A stretch of 64,000 nt of DNA from Micromonospora costi (GTDB lineage Bacteria > Actinomycetota > Actinomycetes > Mycobacteriales > Micromonosporaceae). Under the pieces are notes generated by a model. It saw nothing but the letters and a program-made list of their open reading frames with translations. It had not been told where the DNA came from and ran no database searches. Shown one piece after another: positions 52,063 through 60,797 of the stretch. How positions within the stretch are numbered: position 1 is the first letter of the stretch; each line of letters begins with the position of its first letter. A program made the position numbers and the translations under genes. The DNA lies in contig NZ_RBAN01000002.1 in the NCBI RefSeq assembly GCF_003626655.1, forward strand, positions 1 to 64,000, in the 5' to 3' direction.

Positions 52063-52859
52063 CAGCATCCCCCTCGGCGTGGACCGGCATGGTGCCGGTC
52101 GACGACACCGCTCTGGCCGTCACCGACACCGGCGGCCCCGGCATCCCCGTCATCTACCTCAACGGCCAGTTCGCCACCCAAGGGTACTGGCGGCGGGTCA
52201 TCGCCGGCCTGGGGCCACAGTGGCGGCACATCACCTACGACGAGCGAGCCCGCGGCAGGAAGTCGAAGACGTCGTCTGACTATTCCTTCGCCGCCGCCGT
52301 CCGCGACGTCGACGCGGTCCTCGCGGCCCGCGGCGTGGGCCGGGCGCTGGTGGTGGGCTGGTCCTACGGGGCGTTCGTCGCGGCGCACTGGGCCAGCCGG
52401 AACCCGGACCGTGCCGTGGGCGCGGTCCTGGTCGACGGCGCGCAGCCGTACGACTGGCTCAACGAGGAGATCGAGCAGCGGATCCGGAAGCTGTTCCGGC
52501 GGATCGGCTGGTTCACGCCGGTCCTTCGCCCGTTCGGCCTGGCCGCGCGGATGACCGCCGAACAGCAGGCGGAAAGCAACATTGAGCTCGGCCGGATCGC
52601 CCGCGAGCGCGAGCTGGGTCCGGTGCTGGACGACATCACCGTGCCGACGCGGTACGTCGTCGCTTCCGGGGCGTCGTTCGGAAGCAAGGGTGACGAGCAG
52701 GAACGGATCCGCGCCGGCCTCACCGCAGTGACCGAGCGCAACCCGAACATCAGGATCAGCGCGAAGGTCGCCAGCAACCACGGCGCCATCCTGCGCAAGG
52801 ACGCCCCGGCCATCGCCGAGGCCGTACGCGAGGTCGCCGCTCTCGACGACCCCACCTGA
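52059..52859 (+). CDS. Alpha/beta hydrolase
   Basis: A 266-residue hydrolase with a catalytic triad. It has an oxyanion-side strand (VIYLNGQFATQGYW in place of HGxPG), the nucleophile elbow GWSYGA (Ser), an Asp after PTRYVVASG in the fourth strand region, and His in SNHGAIL near the end. A cap domain lies at about residues 130-190. It is the last gene of the PadR operon and probably the effector that modifies or degrades an inducing ester or lactone. The next gene is convergent. Confidence 0.88.
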   Translation: MTASPSAWTGMVPVDDTALAVTDTGGPGIPVIYLNGQFATQGYWRRVIAGLGPQWRHITYDERARGRKSKTSSDYSFAAAVRDVDAVLAARGVGRALVVGWSYGAFVAAHWASRNPDRAVGAVLVDGAQPYDWLNEEIEQRIRKLFRRIGWFTPVLRPFGLAARMTAEQQAESNIELGRIARERELGPVLDDITVPTRYVVASGASFGSKGDEQERIRAGLTAVTERNPNIRISAKVASNHGAILRKDAPAIAEAVREVAALDDPT

Positions 52860-52879
52860 TCTGTCCGGACTCGCTCAGG

Positions 52880-54925
52880 TCAGGACGGGGACCGCTGCGC
52901 AGGTGGCAGCGGAGTGAGACGGAACGAGCCGGCGACCTTCTGCTGGTAGATCTCCTGGGTGGCTGGGTCCCAGGGGATGCACCAGCGTCCGCTGGGGCCG
53001 CGCCGGGCCGGGACCTGGTCGAGGCGCAGCCAGTTGTAGACCGCGTCGGCGGGGATGCCCAGTTCGGCGGCGGCCTGTTTGACGCTGACCTCGCCGTCTT
53101 GGACGGCGACGGTGCGCGGGCCGAAGATCTTGTAGGCGTCGCGGACTCGGGCGACGCCGCCGGCGGTGAACGGCTTGCCTTTGCCGGTGGTCAGCCCGTC
53201 AGCGTTGAGCATGTCGGCGATTTCGGCGCTGGTGTGGGTGGCACCGTGTCGGCGGATCACCTCCAGCGCCGCTTCCGGGGTGCGGCCGGGGCCGGGGCGG
53301 GCGACGGCCAGTTCGTCGGTGGCGCCGGTGTGCCAGCGCACCCCGATCCGCATCGTCTGCGCATCCGGCTCTGGCAGCAGCGTGACGTCGGCGACCAGCG
53401 AGCGCAGCAGCCGTTTACGGTCGCGGGGGCTGGTGGTCTCTGCGTGCCACAGCCGCGGCAGGTCATGGGCGAGGGCCTGCAACGAGTCGGTGGCCGGCAG
53501 CGGCGGCTTCGCGGCCTTCGCGGTGGCCAACGCGGCCTCCGCCTCGGTCAGCGCGGCGAGTCTTGCCTCCCACCGCGACTCCAAAGTCCTTGCCACCAAA
53601 CGGTTTTCCGGCTCCACGTTGCTGAAGGCCCGCTCGGCGCGGTCGGCCTCGTAGCGGGCCTGCTGCACTGCCAGTTCCGCGGCGCGGTGGCTGCGGGTGT
53701 GCCGCTCGGCGACCTCCTCGGCCGCGGCCACGGCTACCGCGATCTGCTCCGGTGTGATCGTGTCCAGGAACAGCGCGGCGACCGCGTCGTCCACCGCCGT
53801 TGCGGAGAAGTTGCGGCATGCCGGTGTGCGGGCGGAGTCCTTGACCTGGCAGCTGTAGGTGACCTTGCGGTCGCGGCGGTCGTAGCGGGTGCCGACTCGG
53901 CCCCCGCACACGCCGCAGAAGATGATGCCCTGACACAACGCGGTGCCTTCGCGCACTGGACGGGCGTTCTTCTGGGTGTTGTTCGCGGCCAGTTTCGCCT
54001 CGACGCTCAGGTAGTCCGACCAGGTCAGGTAGCCCTCGTGGTGGTCTTCGATCACCACCGTCCACTCCTCGCGCGCCCGCTTGCGGCGCGCGGAGCGCAC
54101 GCTGCCGTCGGGCTGCACCCGGCGCACGTCGCGGGTCTTGCCGAACGTGTACGCGCCGGCATACGTGGGATTCTTCAACGCCTGCAACACCCGGGCATGG
54201 GTCAGCTTGCCCCACTTGAGCTGCCCGGCCCAGGCGCCGCCCCACGCCCGCTGCGGGAACAACCGGCCGGTCTCGGCGAACGCGCGGACCACCCCCAACG
54301 CCGACCCGGTGCGCTCAAACTCGGCGAACAAGTCCGTCACCGCCCGTTGGACCTGCTCGTCGGGGTCCTTGACCACCGTGTGGTCGTAGTCGTAGACGAA
54401 CCCGACCGGCAGCGGATGCCGCAGCTCACCGCGCTGCGCCGCCGCCAGCTTCGCCCCATGCAACCGCCCCAACAAGAAATGGAGTTCAATTTCCGACATT
54501 TGCCCCTTGAGGCCGAGCAGGATGCGGTCGTTGACGTTGGCCAGGTCGTACACGCCGTCGGTGTCGATCAGCAGCGTGTCGGTCAACCGGGCCAACTCCA
54601 TCAGCCAGGTCAGGTCGGCGTTCGACCGGCCGAAGCGGGAGACCTCCAGGCCGAACACCGCGCCAACCTCGCCCATGCACATGCGGGCCACGATCTGCCG
54701 GTAGCCGTCGCGTTCGGCGCCGAACCGGCCGGACACCCCGAGGTCGGCGTCGACCACGACGATCTGCTCGGCCAGCCAGCCGAACTCGGCGGCGGTGCCG
54801 ACCAGGCCGTACTGCCGCTGGGTCGACTCGGTGTTGAACCGCACCTGCGCCACCGTCGACTGCCGCACATACACGATCGCCAGCCTCGACAGATGCAAGC
54901 TGCTGATCTTCGCCGTCGGGTTCAC
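52880..54925 (-). CDS. Large serine recombinase of the inserted element
   Basis: A 681-residue site-specific recombinase. The N-terminal resolvase domain (residues 15-165) holds the nucleophile Ser in VYVRQSTVAQV and EVSRFGRSNADL. A recombinase domain follows, then a zinc ribbon (IIFCGVCGGRVGTRYDRRD with a later CQVK and C), a long coiled coil (about 400-490) and a C-terminal helix-turn-helix (VSVKQAAAELGIPADAVYNW) that resembles excisionase folds. The GTG start overlaps the DUF5372 stop (GTGA). It most likely catalysed the insertion between the two PYRARVP sites. Confidence 0.93.
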   Translation of the reverse strand: MNPTAKISSLHLSRLAIVYVRQSTVAQVRFNTESTQRQYGLVGTAAEFGWLAEQIVVVDADLGVSGRFGAERDGYRQIVARMCMGEVGAVFGLEVSRFGRSNADLTWLMELARLTDTLLIDTDGVYDLANVNDRILLGLKGQMSEIELHFLLGRLHGAKLAAAQRGELRHPLPVGFVYDYDHTVVKDPDEQVQRAVTDLFAEFERTGSALGVVRAFAETGRLFPQRAWGGAWAGQLKWGKLTHARVLQALKNPTYAGAYTFGKTRDVRRVQPDGSVRSARRKRAREEWTVVIEDHHEGYLTWSDYLSVEAKLAANNTQKNARPVREGTALCQGIIFCGVCGGRVGTRYDRRDRKVTYSCQVKDSARTPACRNFSATAVDDAVAALFLDTITPEQIAVAVAAAEEVAERHTRSHRAAELAVQQARYEADRAERAFSNVEPENRLVARTLESRWEARLAALTEAEAALATAKAAKPPLPATDSLQALAHDLPRLWHAETTSPRDRKRLLRSLVADVTLLPEPDAQTMRIGVRWHTGATDELAVARPGPGRTPEAALEVIRRHGATHTSAEIADMLNADGLTTGKGKPFTAGGVARVRDAYKIFGPRTVAVQDGEVSVKQAAAELGIPADAVYNWLRLDQVPARRGPSGRWCIPWDPATQEIYQQKVAGSFRLTPLPPAQRSPS

Positions 54926-55299
54926 CGCCAGCCTGCCCGCTGCCGCGCAGCAACGACTCGACCATGTTCGCCACCGCCATCACCGCCTGGCGACGATCCC
55001 ACCCCAACATCTGCTCCCGTTCCCTGACGGTCACCCCTGTCCTCCCGAGCGCCGGCCGACTCGGCCTGCGACAGCCCGGTGAGGTCGATCGCATCGACCA
55101 GCGACCGCGCCGCTGTCAAGCCGTCCACCGCGAGGCGATCAGCCGAGGCCGGTACGCCGCGGTCGGTCCATTCCTGAGCCACGGTGACCCGTCGCCTCCC
55201 CTCGACCTCGCACACGAAGAACAGTCCAGTGCGCTTGCGCTGCGAAAACAGCACGGTCAAGCGCTGACCTTTCAATGGATGGAAAGGGTGAGTGATCAC
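54922..55299 (-). CDS. DUF5372 small protein coupled to the recombinase
   Basis: A 125-residue protein beginning ITHPFHPLKGQRLTVLF, with EEGRR-like basic strands, VAQEWTDRGVPASADRLAV and a variable Gly-rich tail. It resembles DUF5372, found beside this recombinase class in actinobacteria. It ends in a GTGA overlap with the recombinase start. A GTG at 55297-55299 is used; a GTG at 55344, inside the right attachment copy, is also in frame. It is divergent from the restored PrgI-like gene, whose ATG is two bases away. A short frame at 55034 (VTVREREQMLGWDRRQAVMA) may be another small partner. Confidence 0.65.
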   Translation of the reverse strand: MITHPFHPLKGQRLTVLFSQRKRTGLFFVCEVEGRRRVTVAQEWTDRGVPASADRLAVDGLTAARSLVDAIDLTGLSQAESAGAREDRGDRQGTGADVGVGSSPGGDGGGEHGRVVAARQRAGWR

Positions 55300-55301
55300 C
55301 A

Positions 55302-56276
55302 ATGAGTCCGAAAAGTACCTTGACTGACGAGCCGTATAGGGCACGGGTTCCCGCCGACGTCGACGCCCCCGACAAGGTGCTCTACGGGCTGACGTTCCGG
55401 CAGCTGGCGATCCTCGCCACCGCCGCTCTCGGCGGCTACGGCGCCTGGCGCGCCCTGCACCCGTTCGTGCCGATACCGGTGCTCGTCGGTGCGGCCGTGT
55501 TGGTCGGCGGCCTCGCCTTCGGGGTGGCGGTGGGCCGCCGCGACGGCCTGCCGCTGGATGTCTGGCTGCTTGCCGCAGTCCGCCACTCGCGGGCCCCGCA
55601 CGCGCTGTCCACGACCGACACGGGCTCCCGGCTCCCGGACTGGGTGGAGACCCCGACGTCGACGATGGTGTTGCCGGCCCCGTTGAAGCTGCCCGCCGAT
55701 GCCATCGACGACGGCGGAGAAATCCGCCTCGACGGTGGGCGGGCCGCGATGGTCACCGCGTCGAGCGTCAACCTCGCGTTGCGTACCGCCGACGAGCAAA
55801 CCGCACTAATCGACACGTTCGGCCGCTGGCTCAACAGCCTGTCCACACCGACCCAGATCGTGGTGTCTGCGCAACCGGTGGACCTGCACTCCGCCGCCCA
55901 GGCACTGTCCCGGGCGGCGGACGATCTACCGCACCCGGCGCTGGCGAACGCCGCGGCCGACCACGCCCGGTTCCTCGACGACCTCGCCCAACACCGAGAC
56001 CCACTGCGCCGGCAGGTCCTCATCATCACCCGCACCAGTAGCGGCGAGCGCGGTGAACACGCGACCCGCCGGCGCGGCGACGACACAGTCCGCGCCCTGT
56101 CCGGCCTCGGCGTCACCACCCGCGCTCTCGACGGGTCAGCCGTCACCGCCGCGATCGCCGCCGCCGCCGACCCCTACCGGCCCGCACGCCCCGGCGGCCT
56201 CGCCGCGCCGGACGCCGTCATCACCTCACCGACACCCCACCAACGTCACCGCCCCGGAAGGAACCGACACACATGA
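55302..56276 (+). CDS. PrgI-like T4SS protein with restored 5' end
   Basis: A 324-residue protein. Its first 10 residues (MSPKSTLTDE) come from the inserted element. PYRARVPADVDAPDKVLYGL and two membrane helices follow (LAILATAALGGYGAWRALHP, then VLVGAAVLVGGLAFGVAVG), matching the PrgI/SCO6880 family, inner-membrane partners of VirB4 in Gram-positive conjugation. A cytosolic domain of about 200 residues follows. It overlaps the VirB4 gene by ATGA. Because the native start is stranded at 50446, this gene must be transcribed from a promoter inside the element. Confidence 0.85.
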   Translation: MSPKSTLTDEPYRARVPADVDAPDKVLYGLTFRQLAILATAALGGYGAWRALHPFVPIPVLVGAAVLVGGLAFGVAVGRRDGLPLDVWLLAAVRHSRAPHALSTTDTGSRLPDWVETPTSTMVLPAPLKLPADAIDDGGEIRLDGGRAAMVTASSVNLALRTADEQTALIDTFGRWLNSLSTPTQIVVSAQPVDLHSAAQALSRAADDLPHPALANAAADHARFLDDLAQHRDPLRRQVLIITRTSSGERGEHATRRRGDDTVRALSGLGVTTRALDGSAVTAAIAAAADPYRPARPGGLAAPDAVITSPTPHQRHRPGRNRHT

Positions 56277-58060
56277 AAATGCGTCCCCACACCCGGCGCG
56301 CCGATCATGGTGGGCGGCCCCAACGGCTGGCGGCCACCGTCGCGCCTGCCTCGGTGGAGGTCACCCCCCGGTTCCTGCGGATCGGTGACGGCTACGCCGC
56401 CACCCTGGTGGTTACCGGCTACCCGGCCGAGGTCGGCCCCGCCTGGCTCGAACCGCTCCTGTCGTGGCCGGGCCGGCTCGACCTGGCCCTGCACATCGAC
56501 CCGCTACCGGCGCCGATCGCCGCGGCCCGACTGCGCAACCAGCGCGCCCGGTTCGAATCGTCCCGCCGCGCCGACGGCGAACGCGGCAAACTTGCCGACC
56601 CAATGGTGGAGGCCGCGGCCGACGACGCGGCGGACCTCGCGGACCGGCTCGCCCGCGGCGCGGCGAAGCTGTTCCGCGTCGGCCTCTACCTGACCGTGCA
56701 CGCCCGCACCGAAGACGAGTTGCTGGAGGCGTGCGCGCAGGTGAAAGCCGCGGCCGCGTCAACGCTGATCGAGGTGCAGCCGGCCACCTGGCGGCACCTC
56801 GCGGGGTGGACCACCACCCTGCCCCTGGCCACCGACAGCCTGCAGATGCGCCGCACCATGGACACCGCCGCCCTCGCCGCGGCGTTCCCCCTCGCCAGCG
56901 CGGATCTGCCGGCGCCGCTGCCCGGCGACCCACCCGCCGACGGCGGGGTGCTCTACGGGATCAACCCGGACTCGCAGGGCATCGTGTGGTGGAACCGGTG
57001 GGCCCAGGAGAACCACAACTCCGTGGTCCTGGCCCGCTCCGGCGCCGGCAAGTCGTACTTCGTGAAGCTGGAGATCCTGCGCAGCCTCTACCAGCGGGTG
57101 CAGGTTGCCGTCATCGACCCCGAAGACGAATACCTCCGCCTGGCCGACGCGGTGGGAGGCACCGTGGTACGCCTCGGCGCCGCAGGCGTGAAGATCAACC
57201 CCCTCGACCTGCCCGCCGGGGACACCCGGCCCGACCTGCTCACCCGCCGCGGCCTGTTCCTGCACACCCTCACCGCGGTGCTGCTGGGCCAGCAGCCGCC
57301 GCCAGCGGAGCGTGCCGCCCTGGACCGGGCGATCCTGGCCGTCTACCGGCAGGCGGGCATCACCGCCGACCCAGCCACCCATCACCGGCCCGCCCCGCTG
57401 CTGCGCGACCTGGCCGACTGTCTGCACGCCGACGCCGACCCGGCCGCCGGGCAGCTCGCCGCCCGCCTCACCCCCTGGGTGCACGGTTCGTTCTCGCAGC
57501 TGTTCGACGGGCCGTCCACCAGCCGCCCAGACGGGCACCTCGTCGTCTGGTCGCTGCGGCACCTGCCCGACGAGCTTCGCGGCGTCGGCACCCTCCTGGC
57601 GTTGGACGCGATCTGGCGGCAGGTCGACGCCCCCAGCCGGCCGGCGGCCCGGCGGCTCGTCGTCGTGGATGAGGCGTGGCTGCTGATGCGCGACGGTGAG
57701 GGTGCCCGGTTCCTCGCCCGCATGGCCAAGGCCGCCCGCAAGCGCCACGCCGGGCTGGCCGTGATCACCCAGGACGTCGCCGACATCCTCGGCACCGACC
57801 TCGGGCAGGCCGTGGTCGCGAACGCCGCCACCCAGGTGCTGCTCAAGCAGGCCCCGCAGGCGATCGACGCCGTCGGCGACGCGTTCGGCCTCACCGCGGG
57901 CGAGCGCCGGCTGCTGCTCGCCGCGCGGGTGGGCACCGGGTTGCTGATCTCCGGCACCAACCGGACCAGCTTCGAGGCCATCGCCTCCCAGGCCGAACAC
58001 CAGTTGTGCACCACCCGACCCAGCGACCTGGCCGACTTTGAGAACGAGGAGGAGCTGTGA
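56273..58060 (+). CDS. VirB4/TraC-type conjugation ATPase
   Basis: A 595-residue T4SS ATPase. The N-terminal domain (residues 20-220) carries LRIGDGYAATLVVTGYPAEV. Walker A is VVLARSGAGKSYFVK (about 251-265). The VirB4 motif VAVIDPEDEYLRLADAVGG follows. Walker B is RLVVVDEAWLLM (about 463), and TQDVADIL lies in the motif III region. It powers pilus assembly and DNA transfer at the inner membrane. It is coupled on both sides: ATGA with the PrgI-like gene and GTGA with the VirD4-like gene. Confidence 0.93.
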   Translation: MKMRPHTRRADHGGRPQRLAATVAPASVEVTPRFLRIGDGYAATLVVTGYPAEVGPAWLEPLLSWPGRLDLALHIDPLPAPIAAARLRNQRARFESSRRADGERGKLADPMVEAAADDAADLADRLARGAAKLFRVGLYLTVHARTEDELLEACAQVKAAAASTLIEVQPATWRHLAGWTTTLPLATDSLQMRRTMDTAALAAAFPLASADLPAPLPGDPPADGGVLYGINPDSQGIVWWNRWAQENHNSVVLARSGAGKSYFVKLEILRSLYQRVQVAVIDPEDEYLRLADAVGGTVVRLGAAGVKINPLDLPAGDTRPDLLTRRGLFLHTLTAVLLGQQPPPAERAALDRAILAVYRQAGITADPATHHRPAPLLRDLADCLHADADPAAGQLAARLTPWVHGSFSQLFDGPSTSRPDGHLVVWSLRHLPDELRGVGTLLALDAIWRQVDAPSRPAARRLVVVDEAWLLMRDGEGARFLARMAKAARKRHAGLAVITQDVADILGTDLGQAVVANAATQVLLKQAPQAIDAVGDAFGLTAGERRLLLAARVGTGLLISGTNRTSFEAIASQAEHQLCTTRPSDLADFENEEEL

Positions 58061-60558
58061 AGCCGCCCCTCACCAGCCACCTATGGTCACCTGTCCCGAT
58101 GCGCGCCCCGTCCGAGCCGGGCGCCAACGTCCCTATGCCGCCGGCGGCTGCAGGCGAGTGGGTGGTCGACGCGGCCGCGTGGGCGGCGCAGCGGCCCTGG
58201 CTGCTCGTCGTCGCCGCGACTGCAGTGGCTGCCTACGTCACCGGACGCAACCTCGTCGCACTGCGGCGGCACCGCCGGCACGCCGACGCCGCTCGACTCG
58301 TGACGATCGCCCCACCACCCGAGGTCGACCCCCGCGGCGCCGCGGCGCTGTGGGCCAACCTCGCCGGCACCCTCACCCCGTCCCGGCGCCGCCGGTGGCT
58401 CTACGGCAGCCCTCACGTCGCCTGGCAGTACACCTGGACCGGCCGCCGACTGCTCATCTCCGTGTGGGTGCCCGGCACCGTCGCACCCCGCGGGGTCGAG
58501 GCCGCCGTGCGCGCCGCGTGGCCCGGCGCCGCCTGCACCACCGACATCACACCTGCCCCGCCCATCCCGGCTGCGCTGCCGGCGGTTGTGGGCGGGCAGC
58601 TGCTGCCCGCCGCCGCCGAATGGCTCCCCTTCGCCAGCGACCACGACAACGACCCGCTGCGCGCCCTGATGTCAGCCGGATCGGGTCTGCGCGCTGATGA
58701 GCACGCCTGCGTGCAGATCCTCGCCCGTCCCGCCACGCCCCGCCGCGCCCAACGGGCACGTCGCGCCGCCGCGCGGCTGCGCGCCGGGAAGACTGCTCTA
58801 CCGGCGATCAATCCGGCCGCGCCGCTGCTGTGGCTGCTCGAGGCACTACTCCCCGGGCGTCCCGCCACGGCACGGCCCGCGCAGACGGGCCGCCGTGACC
58901 CGGCAGTGGAACGTGACGTGCGAGCCATCCTCGACAAGAGCTCACACCTGCTGTGGGAGACCGCCATCCGGTACGCCGTCGGCAAGGACAGCCGCGGCCA
59001 CACCGACCAACGCCCGCGGCTGCGGGGCATCGCCGACACCATCGCCTCCGCCTACGCCGTCTACGCCGGACGCAACAGCCTGACCCATCGCACCCTGCGC
59101 CAGCCGGCGGCGGTGCTCGCCCAGCGGCGTCTCACCCGCGGTTTCCTCACCTCCACGCCCGAACTGGCCGCGCTCGCGGCGCTGCCTCGTGACCTGGCCG
59201 TGCCCGGGCTGGACCGGGCGCGGGCAAAGTCCATGCCGGCGCCGGTCGCCGTCCCTACCGGCGGGCGCGGCACGAAGAGACTCGGTGACGCGCAGGTCGG
59301 CGGCCACGGCGTCGCCCTGTCCGTTCCCGACGCCCGCTACCACCTGCACGTCGTCGGCTCCACCGGGAGCGGAAAGACGACGCTGCTGGTCAACATGGCC
59401 GTCGACGACATCAGAGCCGGTCGGGGCACCGTGGTCATCGACCCCCACGGCGACCTGGTCCTGGACATCCTCGACCGGCTTCCCGCCTCCGTCGCCGACC
59501 GCCTCGTCATCTTCGACCCGGACCAACCGAATCCGCCGACCATCAACCCACTCTCCGGCGACGATCCCGACCTGGTCGTGGACAACCTTGTGTCGATCTT
59601 CGGGACCATCTTCGCCAAGGCGTGGGGGCCCCGCATGGACGACGTCATGCGGGTGGCCTGCCTGACCCTGCTGCGGCACGCCAACGTCACCCTGCAACAC
59701 ATCCCACCCCTGCTCAACAGCGCCCAGTTCCGGTCGGCGATGACCGTCGACCTGGACGACCCGGCCGGGCTGTCCGGGTTCTGGCAGTGGTACGACGAAC
59801 TCAACCCGGCCCTGCGGTCGCAGGTCATCGGTCCCGTCCTCGCCCGCCTGCGGGCGTTCCTGCTGCGCGACTTCGTCAAGCGGACTATGCGCTACCCCCA
59901 CTCGAGCTTCGACATGGGCAAGGTTCTCGACGGTGGGGCGCTGCTCGTGCGCATCCCGAAGGGCCAGCTCGGGGAGGACACCAGCAAGCTGCTCGGCTCC
60001 CTGGTGCTGGCGCAGGTGTGGCAGGCCGCCACCGCCCGCGCCCGCATCGCCCCGGACAGGCGCCGCGACGCCACACTGATCATCGACGAGGCGCAGAATT
60101 TTCTCACCCTCGCCAACAGCCTGGACACGATGCTCGCCGAAGCCCGCAAGTACCGGCTGTCCCTCGTCCTCAGCCACCAGGACCTCGCGCAGTTTCCCAA
60201 GGACCTGCTCGCCGCCGTGTCCGCGAACGCCCGTAACAAGGTGTACTTCTCGTGCGCGCCCGAGGACGCCCGCGTGCTGGCCCGCCATACCGTGCCCGAA
60301 CTCGACGAGCACGACCTGACGCACCTCGACGCCTACACCGCCGCGGCGCGGCTCGTCGTCGGCGGCCGGCAGACGCCGGCATTCACCCTCAAGACGCGCC
60401 CGCCCCAGCCGATCATCGGCGAGGCCACCGCGATCCGCGCGACGGTCGCCCAGGCCGTGGACCCGCAGAACAGCACCGCCATCGACGCCCTCGTCGACCA
60501 CCTGTCGAAGCCGACGAACGGCAGCACCACGGCTCGAAACACCAAGAACAGGCGGTAA
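58057..60558 (+). CDS. VirD4/TraG-type coupling ATPase
   Basis: An 833-residue protein with one N-terminal membrane helix (PWLLVVAATAVAAYVTGRNL, about 48-67). A domain of about 350 residues of unclear function follows (ADEHACVQILARPATPRRAQ). The ATPase has Walker A in VVGSTGSGKTTLLVNM and Walker B in LIIDEAQNF, with TINPLSGDD and SHQDLAQFP between and after. This is the type IV coupling protein that hands DNA to the channel. The GTG start overlaps the VirB4 stop. It is the last gene of the operon. Confidence 0.92.
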   Translation: MKPPLTSHLWSPVPMRAPSEPGANVPMPPAAAGEWVVDAAAWAAQRPWLLVVAATAVAAYVTGRNLVALRRHRRHADAARLVTIAPPPEVDPRGAAALWANLAGTLTPSRRRRWLYGSPHVAWQYTWTGRRLLISVWVPGTVAPRGVEAAVRAAWPGAACTTDITPAPPIPAALPAVVGGQLLPAAAEWLPFASDHDNDPLRALMSAGSGLRADEHACVQILARPATPRRAQRARRAAARLRAGKTALPAINPAAPLLWLLEALLPGRPATARPAQTGRRDPAVERDVRAILDKSSHLLWETAIRYAVGKDSRGHTDQRPRLRGIADTIASAYAVYAGRNSLTHRTLRQPAAVLAQRRLTRGFLTSTPELAALAALPRDLAVPGLDRARAKSMPAPVAVPTGGRGTKRLGDAQVGGHGVALSVPDARYHLHVVGSTGSGKTTLLVNMAVDDIRAGRGTVVIDPHGDLVLDILDRLPASVADRLVIFDPDQPNPPTINPLSGDDPDLVVDNLVSIFGTIFAKAWGPRMDDVMRVACLTLLRHANVTLQHIPPLLNSAQFRSAMTVDLDDPAGLSGFWQWYDELNPALRSQVIGPVLARLRAFLLRDFVKRTMRYPHSSFDMGKVLDGGALLVRIPKGQLGEDTSKLLGSLVLAQVWQAATARARIAPDRRRDATLIIDEAQNFLTLANSLDTMLAEARKYRLSLVLSHQDLAQFPKDLLAAVSANARNKVYFSCAPEDARVLARHTVPELDEHDLTHLDAYTAAARLVVGGRQTPAFTLKTRPPQPIIGEATAIRATVAQAVDPQNSTAIDALVDHLSKPTNGSTTARNTKNRR

Positions 60559-60665
60559 ACGAGGCGGCTGCGGCAGGAGGTCCCGTTACCGCCGACGGGC
60601 CGGGGCTGCACAGCCCCTTCGGTGAGCCTTTCGTCGCCCGTTCACCACCGCGGTGCTCACCGCCG

Positions 60666-60695
60666 CTGACAGACCCACCGGAATCGGTCTGTCAG
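60666..60695 (+). promoter_or_regulatory. Inverted CTGACAGACC pair before the Replic_Relax gene
   Basis: CTGACAGACC (60666-60675) and GGTCTGTCAG (60686-60695) form a perfect 10-base inverted repeat with a 10-base centre, 100 bases before the gene at 60798. It contains the same hexamer as the 44764-45331 array in its clearest palindromic form. Confidence 0.7.
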
Positions 60696-60745
60696 AGCCG
60701 CACACCAGCCCTGACCGATCGTCACCACGGCCCTCGCAGATTCCA

Positions 60746-60770
60746 GACACCCCTCCAACGGAGGGGTGTC
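60746..60770 (+). terminator. Hairpin between the VirD4 and Replic_Relax genes
   Basis: An 11-base stem GACACCCCTCC/GGAGGGGTGTC with an AAC loop. It is a terminator for the conjugation operon or an attenuator for the next gene, whose start is 28 bases away. Confidence 0.6.
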
Positions 60771-60797
60771 TCCGTCTTCCCCTGAAGGGATCCGCTC

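Larger units (their letters stand above)
50485..55345. mobile_element. Serine-recombinase element inserted in the PrgI-like gene
   Basis: An approximately 4.86-kb unit lies between the two copies of the PYRARVP codons (50476-50496 and 55332-55352). It holds a degenerate left part, a PadR operon (51067-52859), the recombinase (52880-54925) and a DUF5372 gene next to the right end. Recombinase genes usually lie beside the attachment site, as here. The duplicated codons match at 14 of 21 bases and all seven differences are synonymous. No terminal inverted repeats or target duplications were seen, as expected for serine integrases. Exact crossover bases are unknown; GGGC is the longest shared run. 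Confidence 0.72.

Noticed and set aside
53099..55027. A 642-codon plus-strand frame antisense to the recombinase
   Set aside because: Low-complexity Gly/Arg/Val composition and no motifs; the recombinase on the other strand has full domain conservation.
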